From Caldilineales bacterium (GTDB taxonomy: Bacteria; Chloroflexota; Anaerolineae; J102), in contig JAIBAP010000004.1 in NCBI GenBank assembly GCA_019695115.1, positions 62,001-126,000 of the forward strand: a DNA stretch of 64,000 nucleotides, read 5' to 3'. Position 1 is the stretch's first letter. Each line of letters opens with the position of its first letter. Shown piece after piece: positions 59,232-64,000 of this stretch. The notes under the pieces are model-generated. The model worked only from the letters and a program-made list of their open reading frames with translations, was not told the DNA's origin and did not search any database. A program made the translations under genes and the position numbers.

Positions 59232-61144
59232 CAATAGCCAAAGACCACCTCAGCCGAATCGACCTTGACATGCTCCCGTGGACCATTGTCATCATCAGGG
59301 TCGCGCACATACAGGCGGATCTCGGTCGCAGCCAGCTCGTTCAGGCCGGCGACGCGCCAGAGTTCGAGCACATAGGTAGCTTTGACGTCTTTGTTCCACA
59401 GCGTGGGAACCATCAGGCCCAGGCCCACCTCGCTGCCATCGGACAGGCGCTGCCTGGCTTCCAGGACACCGCCGTTGTAGAAGGCGTTGACCTTGACTCG
59501 CAATTGCGGGTGGAAGACGGTCATCGATCTGGGGAGGTTGCCGGGGCTCCACTTCTGCAGATACACGGGCGCGTCCTGATAGAAATCCACCGTGGCGCCG
59601 CCGGGCTGCAAGGCGGTGACGACCGAATTGCCATTGTGGGCGCCCTGCGACAATCGGGCGATGCTCGTCAGCCCGTAGCCCAGACCGCGGCCATTGTTCA
59701 GCGAGTCAGCGAGCACTTCGGCGCGGCGATACTCGCTCTTGGGTTGGGCGGCGGGCGGATAGAGGAGTGCGTCCAACTCAGCTTCGACCTGTTCCACCGT
59801 GGTCGACTGGGTCAGGGTGGGCAGGTTGACGGGTGTCTTGGGCAGCAGGCGGGCGCTGGCCAGATTCATCTCCAGGGCCGCCAGTTGCTTGCGCGCCTTC
59901 TGCTCATCCGTCTTGGCCCGGCCGCTGATGGCTTCGGCTACGTCCACCAATTCCGGGAACACCGGGCTGTTCTGCTCGGCCGCCGCCACGAACACTGCCA
60001 GTTGGGCGGGCGTGTAGCGCGGTGTGCGGCGTTGCTGGAATTCTTCCTTCCACTCGGCCACACCCAGCGGCGCCACATGGAGCGGGTCGTAATAACCGAT
60101 GTCGACCGTGGCCAGTTGCCCGCCCACCAGGCTGAGGCTGAGAGCTTCGGGGTCGCCGCTGGCCACCCAACCCGCCGGCAAGGTGGCGCTATCGACGATG
60201 ACCTGGTAATTCCCTGCCGACAGGCCGCTGAAGCCATACTCGCCCTGGGCGCCGGTTCTGACTTCGCCGACGATCTCGACCCCGCCGGTGGCATCCGGGA
60301 TCCAATTCAGATAGACCAGGACATCAGGCAGGCGGGCCTCACCGACGTCGATGATCTCATCGCCATCGGCGTCGTTCCAGACCACGCCCGTCACGCTGGC
60401 CGGGTCGGATGTTGCCGTCAGCAGGCCGATATCGACATAGCGGGTGTTGCCGCCGACCTGGCTGCTGATCAGCGTCACCGGCATCGTCTGTGAGCCGCTC
60501 TGCCCGCCCAGCGGTTGCACGCGCAGCTGCCGCTCGCCGGGCAAGATGCCGGGGATGATGTAGGCGCCCTGGCCATCGCTGGCGTCGGAAGCAAGCACGG
60601 CCAGCGTCGCCGCATCCAACACCTCCACCAGGGCGTCGGGCGCGCCCGCCTCAGTCAGGTCCTGTTCGCCGTTGGCGTTGAGATCATCGTAGACGATGCC
60701 GGTCACGGTCAGCGGCAGGGTGTCGCCGAAATCCTGGCCCCCCACCACGGCGCCATTTACGGGCACGGTGCGCGTGGCGGCGGTGGTGCTGACAAAGCCG
60801 GGCGCATCGGTCTCGCTGACGGTGTAATCACCGTCGTCCAGACCGCCGAAGTAGAAAGCGCCATCGCCGCTGGTGACGAAGGCTTGCTGGTAGACGCCGC
60901 CATTGGTGGCGGCATCGCGCACGGTCACGGTCGCGCCGGCCACCCCGGCCTCGCCGAGATCGCGAGCGCCGTTGCCATTGCTGTCGAAGTAGACGAAGCC
61001 GCCGATCACACCGGCGCCGGCGGGCGCGGCGGCAAGATTGGCGCTAACCACTGTCAGGGCCAGGACCAACGTCAACATGGTCAGGAATGTGGCTCGAACA
61101 GAGAAACCGAGCTTACGACTTCGTTGTCGCCATAGCTGTCTCAT
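59231..61144 (-). CDS. Exported SdrD_B-domain protein with unknown C-terminal domain
   Basis: A 637-residue protein with a long signal peptide (about 1-44, with the basic start MRQLWRQRSRKLGF). Three SdrD_B-like modules follow (about 47-140, 145-240 and 250-355), with motifs such as FDSNGNGARDLGEAG and WNDADGDEIIDVGEA. A helical segment (about 375-460) and a beta-rich C-terminal region (about 470-637) match no family I recognise. GGAG lies about 9 nt before the ATG. It sits between two subtilase genes and may be a structural partner of them. Confidence 0.8.
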   Translation of the reverse strand: MRQLWRQRSRKLGFSVRATFLTMLTLVLALTVVSANLAAAPAGAGVIGGFVYFDSNGNGARDLGEAGVAGATVTVRDAATNGGVYQQAFVTSGDGAFYFGGLDDGDYTVSETDAPGFVSTTAATRTVPVNGAVVGGQDFGDTLPLTVTGIVYDDLNANGEQDLTEAGAPDALVEVLDAATLAVLASDASDGQGAYIIPGILPGERQLRVQPLGGQSGSQTMPVTLISSQVGGNTRYVDIGLLTATSDPASVTGVVWNDADGDEIIDVGEARLPDVLVYLNWIPDATGGVEIVGEVRTGAQGEYGFSGLSAGNYQVIVDSATLPAGWVASGDPEALSLSLVGGQLATVDIGYYDPLHVAPLGVAEWKEEFQQRRTPRYTPAQLAVFVAAAEQNSPVFPELVDVAEAISGRAKTDEQKARKQLAALEMNLASARLLPKTPVNLPTLTQSTTVEQVEAELDALLYPPAAQPKSEYRRAEVLADSLNNGRGLGYGLTSIARLSQGAHNGNSVVTALQPGGATVDFYQDAPVYLQKWSPGNLPRSMTVFHPQLRVKVNAFYNGGVLEARQRLSDGSEVGLGLMVPTLWNKDVKATYVLELWRVAGLNELAATEIRLYVRDPDDDNGPREHVKVDSAEVVFGY

Positions 61145-61277
61145 AGAAACACTCCACGGGGAAGGGAAAGACGGGGGGAGGGGAGAGAAACAAGGGGAGA
61201 GCTGTCAATTGGCAAGATCGCGGCGCAGGAAGCTGCACCGCGCCCCTGGCGCTGAAAGGGTAGGCGAGAAAGAAGCG

Positions 61278-61330
61278 GTGGCACGACTGCGACCGTTGCC
61301 ATCCCACGGCGCTGGCCGAAGTCGTGCCAC
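61278..61330 (-). terminator. Probable terminator after subtilase C
   Basis: GTGGCACGACT and AGTCGTGCCAC form a perfect 11-bp stem with a 31-nt loop. CTTCTTTCTC follows on the minus strand. It lies 15 bp after the gene. The rest of the 200-bp gap shows no clear promoter. Confidence 0.6.
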
Positions 61331-61344
61331 GAACCCGGATTCGG

Positions 61345-64000
61345 TTAGGGGGCGACGCGGACCGCCGAGACCACCGGTGGTTTGCGGCTGCCGCTGGCCG
61401 CGGCGAAGGCGATGTTGAGGATGCCATCGCTGACGGTGGTCGTGTAGACCTTGTCCAGGGCCACCGCCTTGCCCACCAAACCGTAGATGCTGAGCGAGCT
61501 TTCCACCACCACGCCCTCGATCGTGATCTGCATCAAGCGGTCGGTCGATTTTGTGACCTCGAATTCGGCGAACTTGAGCGTCACCTGATAGTTGCCATTG
61601 GGCACGGCGAAACGATACTCGCCCGGACTCTCACGCCACTTCTGGTAGAGCGGGTCGTCGTTGGTGCCGGCCACGGCCGTGGTGGTGGATTTGGCCGTGC
61701 CGCCGGTGTAACCCCAGACGTTGTTCCAGGCCTGATCCGCCGACCAGGTGTAACCGCTGGTGTCGGTGTAGGCCAGGCCGCCGCTGTTGACCCGCTGGCC
61801 GCTGTAGGGAAGAGGAGTGGGTGTGAGGGTGGGGGTCGGCGTCTTGGTGGGGGTGGGCGTCGGCGTGTCGGTGGGGCAGAGGGGGCAGGGGGTGTTGGTG
61901 GGGGTCGGCGTCGGCGTCGGCGTCGGCGGGACGGTTTCCAGCACTTCCAGGGCGGCGATCATGGGGTTGTAGCTGCCGCTGACCTTGTCGAACTGGATGT
62001 TGAGCTGCCCGTCCGTGACCGTGACGCCGGTGTAGGTCTTGTCCCAGGCCAGATAGCGGCCCCCGGCCTTCACGTAGATGTCCAGGCTGCTTTCGACGAT
62101 GACGCCTTCGATCGTGACTTTCATCACGCGGGCGCCGGCAGCGCTGGCGGCCATCTCGGCCCAGCGCAGGCGCACGTTGTAGTTGCCGTTGGGCACGGCG
62201 AAGATGTACTGGCCGATGCCCTCGCGATATTTCTGGTAGAGCGCATCATCGACGGTGTTGTTGAGCGTCTTGGTCGATGACTTGGCCGAGCTGCTGGCGT
62301 ACGAATAGCCCCAGGTGTTGACCCAGACCTGGTCGGTGGCCCACTGCTTGCCCAGAGAATCAGTGTACAACGTCCCAGCGCTGTTGACCCGCTGTTCATA
62401 CAGAGGCCGCGGGGTGGCGGTAGGGGTGTTGGTGGCCGTCGGTGTGGGCGTCGGCGTCCTGGTGGGGGTGGCCGTCGGTGTGGGCGTGTTGGTGGAGGTA
62501 GGAGTGTTGGTAGGGGTGGCCGTGGGCGTGGGGGTGGCGCTGACATAGGTTTGGGCCAGCACCAGGGCCGCCCCGGCATCCACCCGCCCCCAGGCGTACT
62601 CGATGTCGAAGCCAGGGTCGCCTTTGTCCACCGCCGTCTGCTCGATGATCGCCCGCACATCCCACAACGTCAGGTCCGGCCGCGACGCCCGGATCAGCGC
62701 CGCCAACCCCGCCACATGCGGCGTCGCCATCGACGTCCCCGACTTGAAACCGTAGGTGTTCGGGTTCGATGCCGACCACAAGGTGCTGTACACCGTCGCC
62801 CCCGGCGCCACCACGTCCATGTGGTTGCCGTAGTTCGACAACGACCAGCGCACATCGGCCGAGGTCGTGGCGCCCACGGCAAAGGTCTCGTTGTACCACG
62901 ACGGGTATTCGGGCGTCGTCCCGCCCGAATTGCCCATCGCCGCCACGATCAGGACATCGTGCGCCACCGCATATTGCAGCGCCGCCGGCAGCCCAGGGTC
63001 GCCCACCGTCCCGCTCAACGACATGTTGATCACATCCGCCCCGTGATCCACTGCCCAGGTGATGCCGGAAATGACATCCGACCAGTAGCCAAAGTTGGTC
63101 GAGTCCAGCACCTTGACCGGGAGGATCGAGGCCTGGCCCGCCATGCCGACGATGCCAATGCCGTTGTTGATCGCCGCCAGGGCGATGCCGGTCACATGCG
63201 TGCCGTGACCGTTGTCATCCTGAGGGGTGTTGTTGTCGGGGTTGGCCGCAAAGTTCCAACCCGGTAGGATGCGACCGCTGAACTCGGTGTGCGTCATGGC
63301 GATGCCCGTGTCCAGCACCGCCACCACCGCCCCCGACCCGAAGCCGTAGTCCCAGGCGACCGGGGCGTTGATCATCTGCGGGCCGTAGACCTTGTTGGGG
63401 TCGTTGTAGTAGGGGTCGTTGGGGACGAAGGCCGGGAGGGCGCCGCCGCTGACTTTGCAGTCCAGCGCCGCGTACTCGACCTCGGCCAGCCTGTTCAGGT
63501 CGGCCACGATCGCCTTGGCCTTGCCCGCCGCTGAGTCCATGACATAGATGCGCAGGGCTTCGTTGTAACGCCGGAGCGTGAGGCCATAGCGGGCGAAAAT
63601 GGCGTCGATGTCGGCCTGGGTTGCTTCCGGCTGGAAACGGACGCTCAGGCGGTCGTTGGCGCAGCGGGAGGCCGTGGATGGTTGCAGGGCCGGCTGGCTG
63701 AGAGTCGCGCCGGTCGAGAGACCGAAATCGTGCGTCTCACCACCGCCTAACTGCCCGCCGACGATGGGCAAGCCCTCTTGTTCGGCCACGCTGCTGCCGC
63801 CGGGCGGCTGGACGCGCAGCACACGCAGACCCGGCATCAAACCGGGGATGACGTAGTTGCCCTGCTCGTCGCTCAGCGCCTGCGCCAGAACCGGCTCGCC
63901 CGGATCGGCCACGCCGTTGCCGTTGAGATCGTCGATGATCTCGGCCAGACCCTCGGCCAGGCCGGGTTCGTTCAGCCCTTGTTCGCCATCGCTATCCAGG
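61345..64000 (-). CDS. Exported subtilase with SdrD_B and malectin-like domains (paralogue C, 5' truncated)
   Basis: 884 residues are visible; the frame stays open to the right edge with SdrD_B sequence (DSDGEQGLNEPG), so the signal peptide and first module lie outside and the ATG at 63912 is internal. The propeptide, the S8 domain ([36 protein letters not shown]) and two malectin-like domains are intact. The linkers are shorter than in paralogue B, and the second contains CPLC like the CLSC of paralogue A. Confidence 0.9.
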   Translation of the reverse strand, partial: LDSDGEQGLNEPGLAEGLAEIIDDLNGNGVADPGEPVLAQALSDEQGNYVIPGLMPGLRVLRVQPPGGSSVAEQEGLPIVGGQLGGGETHDFGLSTGATLSQPALQPSTASRCANDRLSVRFQPEATQADIDAIFARYGLTLRRYNEALRIYVMDSAAGKAKAIVADLNRLAEVEYAALDCKVSGGALPAFVPNDPYYNDPNKVYGPQMINAPVAWDYGFGSGAVVAVLDTGIAMTHTEFSGRILPGWNFAANPDNNTPQDDNGHGTHVTGIALAAINNGIGIVGMAGQASILPVKVLDSTNFGYWSDVISGITWAVDHGADVINMSLSGTVGDPGLPAALQYAVAHDVLIVAAMGNSGGTTPEYPSWYNETFAVGATTSADVRWSLSNYGNHMDVVAPGATVYSTLWSASNPNTYGFKSGTSMATPHVAGLAALIRASRPDLTLWDVRAIIEQTAVDKGDPGFDIEYAWGRVDAGAALVLAQTYVSATPTPTATPTNTPTSTNTPTPTATPTRTPTPTPTATNTPTATPRPLYEQRVNSAGTLYTDSLGKQWATDQVWVNTWGYSYASSSAKSSTKTLNNTVDDALYQKYREGIGQYIFAVPNGNYNVRLRWAEMAASAAGARVMKVTIEGVIVESSLDIYVKAGGRYLAWDKTYTGVTVTDGQLNIQFDKVSGSYNPMIAALEVLETVPPTPTPTPTPTNTPCPLCPTDTPTPTPTKTPTPTLTPTPLPYSGQRVNSGGLAYTDTSGYTWSADQAWNNVWGYTGGTAKSTTTAVAGTNDDPLYQKWRESPGEYRFAVPNGNYQVTLKFAEFEVTKSTDRLMQITIEGVVVESSLSIYGLVGKAVALDKVYTTTVSDGILNIAFAAASGSRKPPVVSAVRVAP

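Noticed and set aside
40369-64000. LPxTG sortase signals, type IX secretion tails or PEP-CTERM motifs on the exported proteins
   Set aside because: None of the C-termini shows these motifs; only the short hydrophobic-basic tails reported above were seen.
1-64000. tRNA, rRNA, known riboswitches, insertion sequences or prophage genes
   Set aside because: Scanning by eye found no T-loop consensus, transposase, integrase or recognised aptamer core. A covariance-model search would be needed to exclude divergent RNAs.

Overview
This is a GC-rich bacterial window with dense gene packing on both strands. It contains large exported proteins built from SdrD_B-like modules with Thr/Pro linkers and malectin-like domains, anaerobic 2-oxoacid and tungsten-type oxidoreductases, and intergenic arrays of 7-bp tandem repeats. 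Together these suggest an uncultured Chloroflexota (Anaerolineae/Caldilineae-like) genome. That assignment is an inference; no rRNA, tRNA or universal marker gene was seen. The first gene (iorA) is cut by the left edge and the last (a subtilase) by the right edge.

1-9.5 kb (+): an arylpyruvate/aryl-acid module: iorA, a four-helix-bundle gene, iorB, paaK, a MoaD/ThiS-like protein, a tungsten-type aldehyde:ferredoxin oxidoreductase, an MFS carrier and a PaaI-like thioesterase. The genes are separated by heptad repeat arrays. 9.5-15.5 kb: a dimethylglycine/sarcosine dehydrogenase-like FAD-folate enzyme with etfB-etfA as its likely electron acceptor, a hicBA toxin-antitoxin pair on the minus strand between them, and an inositol-monophosphatase-family gene.

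15.5-32.7 kb: surface glycan genes. A GT4 glycosyltransferase, corA and a DUF72 gene come first. A minus-strand polysaccharide operon follows (two Wzz-like proteins, a CpsD-type kinase, rmlA, an unknown gene, rmlB). It is divergent from a plus-strand operon of a papain-like protease, GT2, Gfo/Idh/MocA oxidoreductase, two sulfotransferases, GT2 and a GT-C membrane protein. The two operons share a symmetrical bidirectional promoter. The set reads as a sulfated exopolysaccharide or glycolipid locus.

32.7-36.3 kb (-): a Fur/PerR-family regulator and a P1B-4-type metal-efflux ATPase, translationally overlapped. Their sigma70-like promoter has a PerR-box-like palindrome just downstream of the -10. 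The 5' leader runs through a heptad array, and an 84-bp minisatellite lies upstream.

36.3-64 kb (-): a secretome island of seven exported proteins: a metallophosphoesterase with DNRLRE modules, two SdrD_B proteins, a 3126-aa SdrD_B/DUF11/DNRLRE/GEVED giant, a repeat-sheet (propeller-like) protein, and three paralogous subtilases (SdrD_B x2, propeptide, S8, Thr/Pro linker, malectin x2). Several genes have recognisable promoters, 5'-UTR hairpins and rho-independent terminators. Three share a TGTAAGC box 3 nt upstream of a TTG hexamer. Two subtilases are almost identical at DNA level across part of the catalytic core, which suggests gene conversion.
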